DNA from: Nocardia veterana NBRC 100344
GTDB taxonomy: Bacteria; Actinomycetota; Actinomycetes; Mycobacteriales; Mycobacteriaceae
DNA length: 64,000 bases
Assembly (NCBI RefSeq): GCF_000308855.1
Contig: NZ_BAGM01000091.1
Coordinates: forward strand, 1 to 64,000
Direction: 5' to 3'
The position numbers and the translations under genes were made by a program. Position 1 is the first letter of the stretch, and every line of letters begins with the position of its first letter. Of this stretch, positions 8,607-16,334 are shown piece by piece. The notes under the pieces are model-generated. The model saw nothing but the letters and a program-made list of their open reading frames with translations. It was not told the origin of the DNA and searched no databases.

Positions 8607-9469
8607 ATGCTTCAGATCGACCAGTTCACCTACGGGTGGTTGACGCCCGTGCTGGCCTATGTCATGTCCGTCATCGGGTCGTTGCTCGCGTTGCGCTGCA
8701 TGGTCCGCGCCCGAGCCAACCCCGGCCACCGCGGGTGGATCGTCACCGCGGCGATCGCATTGGGCGGCACCGGCGTCTGGGTGATGCACTTCATTGCCAT
8801 GCTGGGCTTTTCGGTGCACGGCGCGACGATTCGCTACAACATCCCGATCACTCTGATCAGTGCGGCGATCGCGGTCGCGGTGGTGTGGATCGGACTGTCC
8901 CTGGTGCTGCGCCGGCGGGGCGGCACCTCCGCGCTCCTGACCGGCGGAGCGATCACGGGCCTCGGCGTGGCCGCCATGCACTATGCCGGGATGTACGCGA
9001 TGAAAACCGATGTGGCACTGCACTACGACCGTGGGTGGTGCTGGCCTCGATCGTGATCGCCGTCGTTGCCGCGACCGCCGCCCTGTGGTTCGCCCTGCAT
9101 GTCGAGGGCCTGCCGGCGACGATCGGCTCGGCGATGATCATGGGCGTCGCGGTGTGCGGTATGCACTACACCGGCATGTACGCCATGCAGGCGCATATGA
9201 CCGACCATATGAGCGCTCCGTCCGGTGCGCAGGCCCATCAGCTGCTGACGCCGTTGATCATCGGCGTGAGCATGGTGACCCTGCTGCTGTTCCTGCAGGT
9301 CGGGATCACCGACATCCACGAGCCGGATCTGTCGCGGATCCGCGGCCAACGCGCCAGCCGGTACTGGCCCAGCCGCACCCCGTCGACGGACGTGCCGGTG
9401 GCCGAGAGTGTCCCACCGCGGGACCGTCGCGCCCCCGTGGAGGACGGACCGCAGCACCGCCGCTGGTGA
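8607..9469 (+). pseudogene. MHYT-domain integral membrane sensor, split by a frameshift
   Basis: Two consecutive frames together encode one MHYT protein of about 287 residues. The first part (8607 to about 9034) starts at ATG 8607 behind AAGGAG and contains MHFIAMLGFS and MHYAGMYAM. It then runs out of frame and stops at 9056. The other part continues in the -1 frame with VVLASIVIAVVAATAALWFA, MHYTGMYAM and more membrane segments to the stop at 9469. Adding one G to the GGG at 9033-9035 restores HYDRGVVLASIV, the usual family sequence. The three M-H-x-x motifs are thought to bind a metal such as copper and to sense oxygen, CO or NO. No GGDEF, EAL or kinase domain is attached. The break may be a real inactivation or a base-calling error in a G run. 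Confidence 0.8.
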
Positions 9470-9563
9470 CGCCCGGCTCGCCGAACCCGGGATGCGCCCG
9501 CGTCCGCGGCCCGATTGCGCGGGTCGCCACGCACCAGGGCGCAGCGCGGGCGACACTGGCTGG

Positions 9564-10421
9564 GTGGCGTCCTCCGCATTGAATCACTACCGGTCCCCGT
9601 GGATCCGGACCGTCGATCTCGCGTCCGTTCGGCGGCCGATACTGGACTGGTGGCACGGCCCCGACCGGATCTATCGCGCCGGGAAAGCCGTCCACGACCA
9701 CCTGGCCGGGGCCCCGGCCTCCTGCGCCTATGCCTTCACGCTGTTCGTGACGTGGTGGACCTTGCGCGGAATCAGCGATTTCGCCGGGCACCGGCTGATT
9801 CTGTCCGCGTCGACGAATCTGCACAACATGCGCCGTGAACCCGTTCAGGTGCTGGTCGCCTCGGCGTTCTGGACCGACGGCGGATTTCCGTGGGTCACCA
9901 TCCTCGGATTCCTGACCGTGATGGCGTTCGCCGAACGCTGGCTCGGCACGCTGCGGTGGATCATGGTCTTCGCCTGCGGCCATGTCGGCGCTTCCCTGGT
10001 CGTGGTCACCGGCATCGCCTTCGCGGTGCACCACGAGCTGATCCCGTTGCGGGTGGTGGTCGCCTCCGATGTGGGGTCGTCATACGGCTTCACCGCGGTA
10101 CTGGCCGCGCTGACCTACCATCTGCGCGGGACCCCGCGCAGCGTATGGGCGGCAGGACTGCTCGTGTGGTTCGGTTTCGCCGCCTGGCACGGCCGCACGT
10201 TCACCGATTACGGTCACCTGACCGCGTTACTCATCGGCTTTCTGGTCGGCGCCGTCGCGGTGGCGCTGTCGCGGCGGCTGGAGCGGATCCGGGACCGGCA
10301 GCGAGCCGACGCGAGCCGAACCCGGACCGCCGCCGAGGCGCCGGCTCCGCCGAACCCGCGGTCCCCGGCCCACGACGACGAGCCGTCAGCCGGCGGCCGG
10401 AGCGAGCCGACGCTGCGTTGA
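9564..10421 (+). CDS. Rhomboid-like membrane protein
   Basis: A 285-residue protein from GTG 9564. The frame also contains an earlier ATG at 9408, but that lies inside the upstream MHYT gene. About six membrane spans occupy residues 40-240, followed by a charged, Pro/Ala-rich tail. Motifs include ASTNLHNMRREPVQVLVASAFW, SSYGFTAVLAALTYHL (position of the rhomboid Ser loop) and DYGHLTALLIGFLVG (position of the rhomboid His). These resemble the actinobacterial rhomboid-like family. The canonical GxSG is not intact (GSSYG), so protease activity is doubtful. The last 36 bases overlap the convergent antiporter gene. Confidence 0.7.
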   Translation: MASSALNHYRSPWIRTVDLASVRRPILDWWHGPDRIYRAGKAVHDHLAGAPASCAYAFTLFVTWWTLRGISDFAGHRLILSASTNLHNMRREPVQVLVASAFWTDGGFPWVTILGFLTVMAFAERWLGTLRWIMVFACGHVGASLVVVTGIAFAVHHELIPLRVVVASDVGSSYGFTAVLAALTYHLRGTPRSVWAAGLLVWFGFAAWHGRTFTDYGHLTALLIGFLVGAVAVALSRRLERIRDRQRADASRTRTAAEAPAPPNPRSPAHDDEPSAGGRSEPTLR

Positions 10422-11564
10422 CCGCACCACCGGTTCGACCACGCGCGCGGCCACCGGTCCCAGAACCGCCATCAGCAGGACGTACGCCGAGGCCAGGGCG
10501 GCGAGCTTACCTTCGACGGCGCCCACCGAAACCGCCAGTCCCGCAATGACGATCGAGAACTCACCGCGGGCGACCAGGGCGGCACCGGCTCGCGCGCGAC
10601 CCAGCCGGCCGATCCCCTGCCGCCGGGCCGCGTACCAGCCGGTACCGATCTTGGTGAGGGTGGTGATCACCGCCAACAGCACGGCCCAGCCCAATACCTG
10701 CGGAATTTTCTGCGGATCGGTGTTGAGGCCGAAGGCCACGAAGAAGATGGCGGCGAACAGATCTCGTAGTGGCTCGAGCAGTTTGGCGGCGCTCTGTGCG
10801 GTCGATCCGGAGATCGCGATGCCCAGCAGGAAGGCGCCGACAGCCGCGGAAACGTTGAGCGCCGAGGCGATTCCGGCGACCAGCAGAGCCGCGCCGAGCA
10901 GCTGCAGCAGGAACACCTCGCGGTCCTTGCTGTCCACGATCGCGGAGACGTAGCGGCCGTAGCGCAGCGCGATGACGAGGACCACGGTGATCACCAGCAG
11001 CGCGAGCGCCAGCGACCGCAGGCCCGCGAGCCAGCCCACTCCGGCCAGCAGTGTCGTCAGGATCGGCAGGTAGACCGCCATCGCCAGATCCTCGAAGACC
11101 AGGACGGACAACACGACCGGGGTTTCCCGGTTACCGAGCCGCCCGAGATCGTTGAGCACCTTCGCCGCGATTCCGGACGACGAGATGTAGGTGACGCCGG
11201 CGAGGGTGATCGCCCCGGTGGGTCCCCAGCCCAGGATGAGCGCCACGACCGCGCCCGGGGTCGCGTTGAGGACGATGTCGAGCAGACCGGCCAGCCAGGA
11301 TTTGCGCATTCCGGTCATGAGTTCCGGCGCGGTGTATTCCAGGCCGAGTAGCAACAACAGCAGGACGACACCGATTTCGCCCGCGAGATGGCCGAATTCG
11401 GCAGCGGCCTTGACGGTCATGACCCCGCCCTCACCGAAGGCGAGACCACCGAGCAGATACAGCGGAATCGGGGACATGCCGAAACGCCCTGCGACGCGCC
11501 CCAGAACCCCCAGGGCGAACAGGACCGCTCCGAGCTCGAACAGCGCTAGTGCGGTCGATTCCAC
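10386..11564 (-). CDS. K+/H+ antiporter membrane subunit, CPA2 family (KhtU/KefB-like)
   Basis: A 392-residue integral membrane protein with about twelve spans. It begins MESTALALFELGAVLFALGV and carries CPA2 hallmarks: LLLLLGLEYTAPEL, the discontinuous-helix region TYISSSGIAAKVLNDLGRLGNRE, and VFEDLAMAVYLPILTTL. It lacks the cytoplasmic RCK domain of KefB/KefC. The regulatory domain is supplied by the gene just upstream, which ends 4 bases before this start, an arrangement like Bacillus KhtT-KhtU. The expected role is K+ (or NH4+) efflux in exchange for protons under alkaline or osmotic stress. The C-terminal codons overlap the convergent rhomboid-like gene by 36 bases. Confidence 0.85.
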   Translation of the reverse strand: MESTALALFELGAVLFALGVLGRVAGRFGMSPIPLYLLGGLAFGEGGVMTVKAAAEFGHLAGEIGVVLLLLLLGLEYTAPELMTGMRKSWLAGLLDIVLNATPGAVVALILGWGPTGAITLAGVTYISSSGIAAKVLNDLGRLGNRETPVVLSVLVFEDLAMAVYLPILTTLLAGVGWLAGLRSLALALLVITVVLVIALRYGRYVSAIVDSKDREVFLLQLLGAALLVAGIASALNVSAAVGAFLLGIAISGSTAQSAAKLLEPLRDLFAAIFFVAFGLNTDPQKIPQVLGWAVLLAVITTLTKIGTGWYAARRQGIGRLGRARAGAALVARGEFSIVIAGLAVSVGAVEGKLAALASAYVLLMAVLGPVAARVVEPVVRSTQRRLAPAAG

Positions 11565-11568
11565 CGGC

Positions 11569-12051
11569 TCACCCGTCGGTCAGAATCTCGAGGGCCGCAT
11601 CCAGGCCCTGCGGGGTTCCGACCACAACCAGCAGATCTCCCGCGACGAGAACGAAGTCCGGACCGGGCGAGGGGTAGATCTGCCCGGCCCGCATCACCGC
11701 CACGATCGAGGCCTTGGTGCGGGTGCGCATCCGGGTCTCGCCCAGGGAACGGCCCGAATAGGGCGAATCGTCGCCGATCGGAAGCTGGCGGGTGGTGATA
11801 CCGGGAAGATCGCGATGGTCCTCCCGCAGCTTCTCCACCAACTGGGGTGCGCCGAGCAGATTGGCCAGCACCGCGGCTTCGTCGACGGTGAGCGGCACCT
11901 GCGCCGCGCAGTCGTCGGGATCGTCGTGCTTGGACACGATGAGGTCGATGCCGCCGTCGCGGTGGGCGACGACGCCGATCCGGCGGCCGGACCGAGCCTC
12001 GAAGTCCTTGCGTACGCCAATTCCGGGCAGCTGGGTCACGTCGACGTTCAC
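11569..12051 (-). CDS. Regulatory subunit of the K+/H+ antiporter (TrkA-C domain, KhtT-like)
   Basis: A 160-residue soluble protein beginning MNVDVTQLPGIGVRKDFEARSG. The first 75 residues form the N-terminal domain seen in KhtT. Residues from about 80 form a TrkA-C (RCK_C) domain with TRTKASIVAVMRAGQIYPSP and GDLLVVVGTPQGLD. In characterised relatives this subunit gates the membrane antiporter, and its RCK_C domain binds c-di-AMP; whether that holds here is inference. It precedes the antiporter gene with a 4-base gap, so the two are almost certainly co-translated. The DUF952 gene lies 15 bases upstream and may share the transcript. Confidence 0.85.
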   Translation of the reverse strand: MNVDVTQLPGIGVRKDFEARSGRRIGVVAHRDGGIDLIVSKHDDPDDCAAQVPLTVDEAAVLANLLGAPQLVEKLREDHRDLPGITTRQLPIGDDSPYSGRSLGETRMRTRTKASIVAVMRAGQIYPSPGPDFVLVAGDLLVVVGTPQGLDAALEILTDG

Positions 12052-12066
12052 GAAATCCAGCCTAGA

Positions 12067-12498
12067 TCAAGGATTTCGAGATGCCGGCCACAGCTCCGGA
12101 TCGGCAGTGAGTGCCGGAAATGTCCCCTTTTCATCACAGGCATAGTAACTGGTGCCGATCACCGCTGTGGCGGGTAGCGGCCCGTACAGGTGCGGAAACC
12201 GCATCGAATCCGGATCCTCGGGCACACCCGGCTCCCAGCGCACCGGCGCCTCGAGACGATCCGGGTCGATCCAGAGCAGCAGCAGGTCGGCGCGGCCGGC
12301 GAACAACCGGTTCGCCGGCAGATGCACCTGATGCGGCGCGGACAGATGCAGGAACCCCTCGGTCGCGAGCGAAGGCGCCACCCGTTCGCCGCTGCGCTGC
12401 GCCTGTTCCCACTCCGCGAGCGTGCACAGGTGAACCAGCATGGGGCGGTTGGCTTCTTGCGGTCGCGGTGTGGGCTGGGCAACATCGTCGGTGGTCAC
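12067..12498 (-). CDS. DUF952 family protein
   Basis: A 143-residue protein from GTG 12498 (AGGGTGC upstream). The conserved domain starts at MLVHLCTLAEWEQAQRSG (about residue 20) and includes GFLHLSAPHQVHLPANRLFAG, LLLLWIDPDRL, RFPHLYGPLP and AVIG. These are the signature blocks of DUF952, a small soluble family of unknown biochemical role. The first 19 residues are poorly conserved in character, so translation might begin at the internal ATG 12441. It could be the first gene of a transcript that continues into the K+/H+ antiporter genes. Confidence 0.85.
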   Translation of the reverse strand: MTTDDVAQPTPRPQEANRPMLVHLCTLAEWEQAQRSGERVAPSLATEGFLHLSAPHQVHLPANRLFAGRADLLLLWIDPDRLEAPVRWEPGVPEDPDSMRFPHLYGPLPATAVIGTSYYACDEKGTFPALTADPELWPASRNP

Positions 12499-12861
12499 GG
12501 CTGCACCCTACCCAGCGCGCGCGGGCGACCCGCCGCACCGAGCGAATTGGACGGTTGATTGTCGGATACGCCGGGTAATCTGCCGGCAGACAACTGGATC
12601 GGCCTGTTACCGGAGTGTTGAACCACAGGTGGTGAACCGAGGTTCCCAAGGGTGGCCATGGTGTTCGCCCACAGCGAAATACCTGGTCATGTTAGGGAAA
12701 ACACATACAAACATCTTCGGGAACAAAGCCCCCGTCCCGAACGTCTGACAGAGTAGTCATCAGCCACTGCTGGGAAGTAGCGGTAGCGAGCCCGCGGAAG
12801 GGACCGTGGGCCCCACACCAGGCGAACGGCATTCTGCGCCGGGAGCCAGGACGGAGGAGTC
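12499..12861. other. Intergenic region with candidate promoters, no gene
   Basis: About 360 bases between the divergent DUF952 and DUF7455 genes. It is locally AT-richer around 12670-12730. The only clear signal is the ECF-type promoter listed separately at 12719-12747. No open frame with plausible coding character and no RNA gene was seen. Confidence 0.4.
12719..12747 (+). promoter_or_regulatory. Candidate ECF-sigma promoter upstream of the DUF7455 gene
   Basis: A -35-like GGGAAC (12719-12724) is separated by 17 bases from CGTCTG (12742-12747). This matches the GGAAC / CGTC pattern of actinobacterial SigE/SigM-type promoters. It points rightward and lies about 115 bases before the DUF7455 start. 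Confidence 0.5.
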
Positions 12862-13056
12862 ATGCCAGGAACACTGACAAGCACCCCACTGACTGCGGTC
12901 GACCGTTGCGACCGCTGCGGGGCGGCGGCGCGCGTCCGCGCGACACTTCCCGCAGGTGGCGAGTTGCTCTTCTGCCAGCATCACGCGAACGAGCACATGG
13001 AGCGTCTGCGCGAACTCGAGGCAGTCATCGACACCGAGTCGGCGCCGGCGCTGTAG
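12862..13056 (+). CDS. Small zinc-ribbon-like protein, DUF7455 family
   Basis: A 64-residue protein from ATG 12862 behind GGAGGAG. It contains DRCDRCGAAARVRATLPAGG followed by LLFCQHHANEH: a CxxC and a C-x-H-H, which look like a four-ligand metal site. The family is conserved in actinobacteria, often near sigA, but its function is unknown. A strong hairpin terminator follows and the upstream ECF-like promoter suggests stress control. It is short but has a good ribosome-binding site and coding composition. Confidence 0.85.
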   Translation: MPGTLTSTPLTAVDRCDRCGAAARVRATLPAGGELLFCQHHANEHMERLRELEAVIDTESAPAL

Positions 13057-13084
13057 TCCGGCTCCTCACGTCCCCTGTCAGCCC

Positions 13085-13108
13085 ACGGGCGGCCCTCGGG
13101 CCGCCCGT
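13085..13108 (+). terminator. Hairpin terminator after the DUF7455 gene
   Basis: Perfect inverted repeat ACGGGCGGCCC / GGGCCGCCCGT with a two-base centre, followed by TCTCAT. It sits between the DUF7455 gene and the convergent TetR gene and may serve both. Confidence 0.75.
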
Positions 13109-13126
13109 TCTCATATCCGGACTCTC

Positions 13127-13897
13127 CTATCCGGACGGCACGGCTCGGACCCGCAGGGTTCGCACCAGACCCTCCACCAGCCGCGCCAGCCCGAATTCGA
13201 AGGCCCCGTCGGGATCACCCGGTGCCTGATACTGCTCACCGACCGCGGCGCCCACCCGCTCCGAGAGCGGGAAATGCTGCCCGGCCATCGCCTCGGTCAG
13301 CAGCGGCCCGTGCACCTGCCACCAGTGCGCGTCGCTCATCTCCTCGGCGCCGCGCCGTGCCGCGACAGCGGTGCGAGCGTTGCCGGTCGCGAAATCGGAG
13401 AGCACGGCGATGGTGCGGTCCATCTCGACATCGGTCAGCCCCAGATCCGCCAGTGCGGTCAGCTGCCGCTCGTAGCGGCGCAGCCGCCCGGGTCCCAGGT
13501 CCAACCGCCACGGCGGCACCTCCAGCAGCCACGGATGCCCGAGCAGTTCGGCGCGCACACCACGCGCGATGGCGGCGAGCCGTTCCCGGGCCGGCAGTTC
13601 GGGATCGATCGGCGCGTCCTCCTCGGCGACCCGGTCCACCATGGCGATGACCAGCGCCTGTTTGTCCGGGACATAGGTGTACAAACTCATCGGCCGCAAG
13701 CCCAGCGCGGTCGCCACCGCACGAATCGACACCGCCGCGTAGCCGTCGCGGTCGGCGATCTCCACCGCGGTGCGGATCACCGCGTCCACCTCGACCGTCT
13801 GTTTCGGCCCCCGCATCGCCGGACGCGCCGGAAGTTCGTGGCGCCACAGCAGAGCGATCACCTGTCCGGCACGGTCCGCGGCCGATTTCCGGGTCAC
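13127..13897 (-). CDS. TetR/AcrR-family repressor next to the SNF2 helicase
   Basis: A 256-residue regulator from GTG 13897, preceded by GAGGAGGGG. The DNA-binding domain spans about residues 33-85 with VIRTAVEIADRDGYAAVSIRAVATALGLRPMSLYTYVPDK in two adjoining blocks. The C-terminal half resembles the tetracycline-repressor ligand domain (TetR_C_1 type). It is divergent from a SNF2 helicase gene. The 80 bases between them contain a perfect TATAAT on the plus strand, TATTAT on the minus strand and two palindromes built from GTACGGNGTAC-like arms. It most likely represses both itself and the helicase, releasing them on binding an unknown small molecule. Confidence 0.88.
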   Translation of the reverse strand: MTRKSAADRAGQVIALLWRHELPARPAMRGPKQTVEVDAVIRTAVEIADRDGYAAVSIRAVATALGLRPMSLYTYVPDKQALVIAMVDRVAEEDAPIDPELPARERLAAIARGVRAELLGHPWLLEVPPWRLDLGPGRLRRYERQLTALADLGLTDVEMDRTIAVLSDFATGNARTAVAARRGAEEMSDAHWWQVHGPLLTEAMAGQHFPLSERVGAAVGEQYQAPGDPDGAFEFGLARLVEGLVRTLRVRAVPSG

Positions 13898-13918
13898 ATC
13901 CCCTCCTCGGGAATCTCT

Positions 13919-13961
13919 GTACGGCGTACGTGGTTATAATACTCCGTACGCCATACGGAGT
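13919..13961. promoter_or_regulatory. Bidirectional promoter with palindromic TetR operator candidates
   Basis: Palindrome 1 is GTACGGCGTAC (13919-13929). Palindrome 2 is ACTCCGTA-N5-TACGGAGT (13941-13961), with perfect 8-bp arms. Between them lies TATAAT (13935-13940), which read leftward gives TATTAT. Both -10 elements therefore sit between or against the operators, a layout typical of TetR autoregulation. Confidence 0.65.
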
Positions 13962-13977
13962 TAAGCGGAGGGTCGTT

Positions 13978-15756
13978 CTGCACAGCACACATGCCACTTA
14001 TCTGCCCGATCGGCACGCCTTCGCGCTGTGGACCTGGTCCGGCCGGGCGCCGGGTCCGGCCCCGGCCGGACAGCGCGAGACCGTTCGGCTCGCGATACCG
14101 ACCCCCGACGGCACGACCATCGCCGTGCAGGAGGTCGAATGCGCGGTGATCGACCCCGGTGACCTCCCCGCGGACGTCCCCGAGGCCGGCCCCTCCCTGG
14201 CGGCCTGGCGGACCGTGGCGCACGCGGGCGGCGGTCCCGAAGTCTTGCCGCCCGCGGCGCATGCCGTGCCGAACGCCGCGGCGACGGCGATCGTGTCCGC
14301 CGATCGTGCGGTCGACGCCTTTCTGGCCACCGAACGAATCGACCGGGAGCTCGGCGATGCGCTGCGGGCGCGACTGCGGCCCTACCAAGCTCGTGGAATC
14401 TCGTGGCTGCATCGGGCCACCGCCGAACACGGCGGAGCCGTCCTCGCGGACGAGATGGGGCTGGGAAAGACGGTGCAGGCCATCGGTTTCCTCCTCGGCC
14501 GGGCCGAAAAGGGACCCCAGCTGGTGGTCTGCCCGACCTCGCTGGTCGGCAACTGGGTGCACGAAATCACGCGATTCGCGCCGGATCTGCGTCCGCGGGC
14601 GTGGCGCGGCGGACCCATCGACGGCGCGGCGCCGGGCGCGGTCGTGGTCTGCGGATATCCGACGCTGCGCGGCCAGGCCCCGGTGGCGGCGGAGACGAGT
14701 TGGGCGACGGCGATTTTCGATGAGGCGCAGATCCTGAAGAATCCCCGCACCCAGGTCGCGCGCGCCGCGCGCGGCCTGACCACCCAGGCGCGGGTAGCAC
14801 TCACCGGGACCCCGGTGGAGAACCATCTCGATGAACTGTGGGCGCTGCTGAATCTGGTAACCCCCGCCGCCTTCACCCATAAAGCCCGCTTCCGGCGCCG
14901 CTACGTCCGCCCGGTCGAGGAGGGTTCCGCCGTCGCGGTGCGGCGTCTGCACGACGCGATCGAGCCGATCGTCCTGGCGCGGAAGAAGATTCAGGTCGCG
15001 GCGGCGCTCCCACCGAAGCTCCACACCGACCTGGTGTGTGATCTGACCGAGGAGCAGCAGCGGCTCTACGACGAAGTGCTCGCCCGCGCCGAGGCGGACG
15101 GATTCGGCGCGGGCGCCGAGCGCAACGCGCGGGTGCTGGCCGCGCTCACCGCGCTCAAACAGGTCTGCAACCATCCCGGACTGATTACCGGCGATCTCGC
15201 GCAACTCGCCGGGCGCAGCGGCAAATTCGACGTGTGTGCCGACATTCTGGCCAACAACCTCGAACTCGGCTGCGCCACCCTGGTTTTCACGCAGTACCGG
15301 CGCACCGGCGAACTACTGGCGAGGCATTGCGCCGAGCAGTTCGGGATCGCGGCGCCGGTTTTCCACGGCGGGCTGTCGACCACCGAACGGGCCGATCTGG
15401 TTGCCGAATTCCAGTCGCCGCAGGGGCCGCCGGTCCTGATCCTGAGCCTGCGGGCCGCGGGCACCGGTCTCACCCTGACCCGCGCCGCGGACGTGATCCA
15501 TTACGACCGGTGGTGGAATCCGGCGGTGGAGGCCCAGGCCTCCGACCGTGCCCACCGGATCGGCCAGACCCGCCCGGTCACGATCACCACCCTGACCAGT
15601 GCGACCACCGTGGAGGAACATATCGCCGGCATGCACGATCGCAAGGCGGCGCTGGCCGGATTGGGCAGCGGCGACGGGCGGTCGGCGGTGTCGCGGCTGG
15701 CCCGGCTCGACGACGATCATCTCCTGGCGGTGTTGCGCCGGAAACGAGGCAATTGA
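13978..15756 (+). CDS. SNF2/SWI2-family DEAD/DEAH helicase
   Basis: A DNA-translocating ATPase of about 592 residues. Motifs run in order: DEMGLGKTVQAIGF (motif I, about 158), DEAQILKN (motif II, about 247), LTGTPVENHLDELW (motif III), then the C-terminal helicase lobe with FTQYRRTGELLARH, SLRAAGTGLTLT and YDRWWNPAVEAQASDRAHRIGQ (motifs V-VI). Homologues begin near MLHGTW, matching LHSTHATYLPDRHAFALW here, yet no ATG, GTG or TTG lies at that point. The GGAGGG at 13967-13972 points to CTG 13978 as a non-standard start. The only canonical alternative is GTG 13930, which lies upstream of the predicted transcription start. It is followed by a SWIM-finger gene 1 base later, a conserved pairing, and is probably TetR-controlled. 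Confidence 0.85.
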   Translation: MHSTHATYLPDRHAFALWTWSGRAPGPAPAGQRETVRLAIPTPDGTTIAVQEVECAVIDPGDLPADVPEAGPSLAAWRTVAHAGGGPEVLPPAAHAVPNAAATAIVSADRAVDAFLATERIDRELGDALRARLRPYQARGISWLHRATAEHGGAVLADEMGLGKTVQAIGFLLGRAEKGPQLVVCPTSLVGNWVHEITRFAPDLRPRAWRGGPIDGAAPGAVVVCGYPTLRGQAPVAAETSWATAIFDEAQILKNPRTQVARAARGLTTQARVALTGTPVENHLDELWALLNLVTPAAFTHKARFRRRYVRPVEEGSAVAVRRLHDAIEPIVLARKKIQVAAALPPKLHTDLVCDLTEEQQRLYDEVLARAEADGFGAGAERNARVLAALTALKQVCNHPGLITGDLAQLAGRSGKFDVCADILANNLELGCATLVFTQYRRTGELLARHCAEQFGIAAPVFHGGLSTTERADLVAEFQSPQGPPVLILSLRAAGTGLTLTRAADVIHYDRWWNPAVEAQASDRAHRIGQTRPVTITTLTSATTVEEHIAGMHDRKAALAGLGSGDGRSAVSRLARLDDDHLLAVLRRKRGN

Positions 15757-15757
15757 C

Positions 15758-16303
15758 ATGCCCGACAACGAATTCGGCTACACACCGTGGGGAATGGGCT
15801 GGGTCCGGCTGGCCGAGCCGATCAGTGCCGCCCGTCCCGAACCGCTTCTGCCTCGGGCACGCAGTATCGCCCGCCACGGCGGGGTGGAACTGGAGCTCGA
15901 CGGGACTTCGGTCCGAGCCCGGATCCATCGGGGTGGGCAGGCCTCGGTCACCCATCTGGAACTCGAGGCACTGCCCGCGGACCGGGTCGCCGCCATCGCG
16001 GCACATATCCCCGCCCACACTGTCGAATTGACCGATGCGGTCCATACCGCCCTGACCGCCGCCGATCTCGTGCCGACACCGCGGCTGGCGCACTCGGACT
16101 GCTCGTGTTCGGCGCGTACGCCCCGCTGCCTGCACCTGCTCGCCACCTGTTACGCACTGGCCCGCCAGGTGGATGAAAACCCTTGGCTGACACTGGATCT
16201 CCAGGGATACCGCACCGGCGGGCGGGCAGCCGGCCACACGGCCGCGCCCGCCCGCTGGACACCCCTCGACAGCGTGGATCCGGCGCTGTTCTTCACCCGC
16301 TGA
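15758..16303 (+). CDS. SWIM zinc-finger protein, partner of the SNF2 helicase
   Basis: A 181-residue protein starting MPDNEFGYTPWGMGWVRL at ATG 15758, one base after the helicase stop, so translation is probably coupled. The SWIM signature CxC-xn-CxH is visible as DCSCSARTPRCLHLLATCYALA (about residues 113-134), followed by PWLTLDLQGY. SWIM proteins bind DNA or partner proteins, and in actinobacteria they commonly sit beside SNF2 helicases. A joint role in chromatin remodelling or repair is inferred from that pairing; nothing in the sequence defines the substrate. Confidence 0.85.
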   Translation: MPDNEFGYTPWGMGWVRLAEPISAARPEPLLPRARSIARHGGVELELDGTSVRARIHRGGQASVTHLELEALPADRVAAIAAHIPAHTVELTDAVHTALTAADLVPTPRLAHSDCSCSARTPRCLHLLATCYALARQVDENPWLTLDLQGYRTGGRAAGHTAAPARWTPLDSVDPALFFTR

Positions 16304-16334
16304 CCGCGCCGACCCGGCTTGTGCCGCCCGTCGA

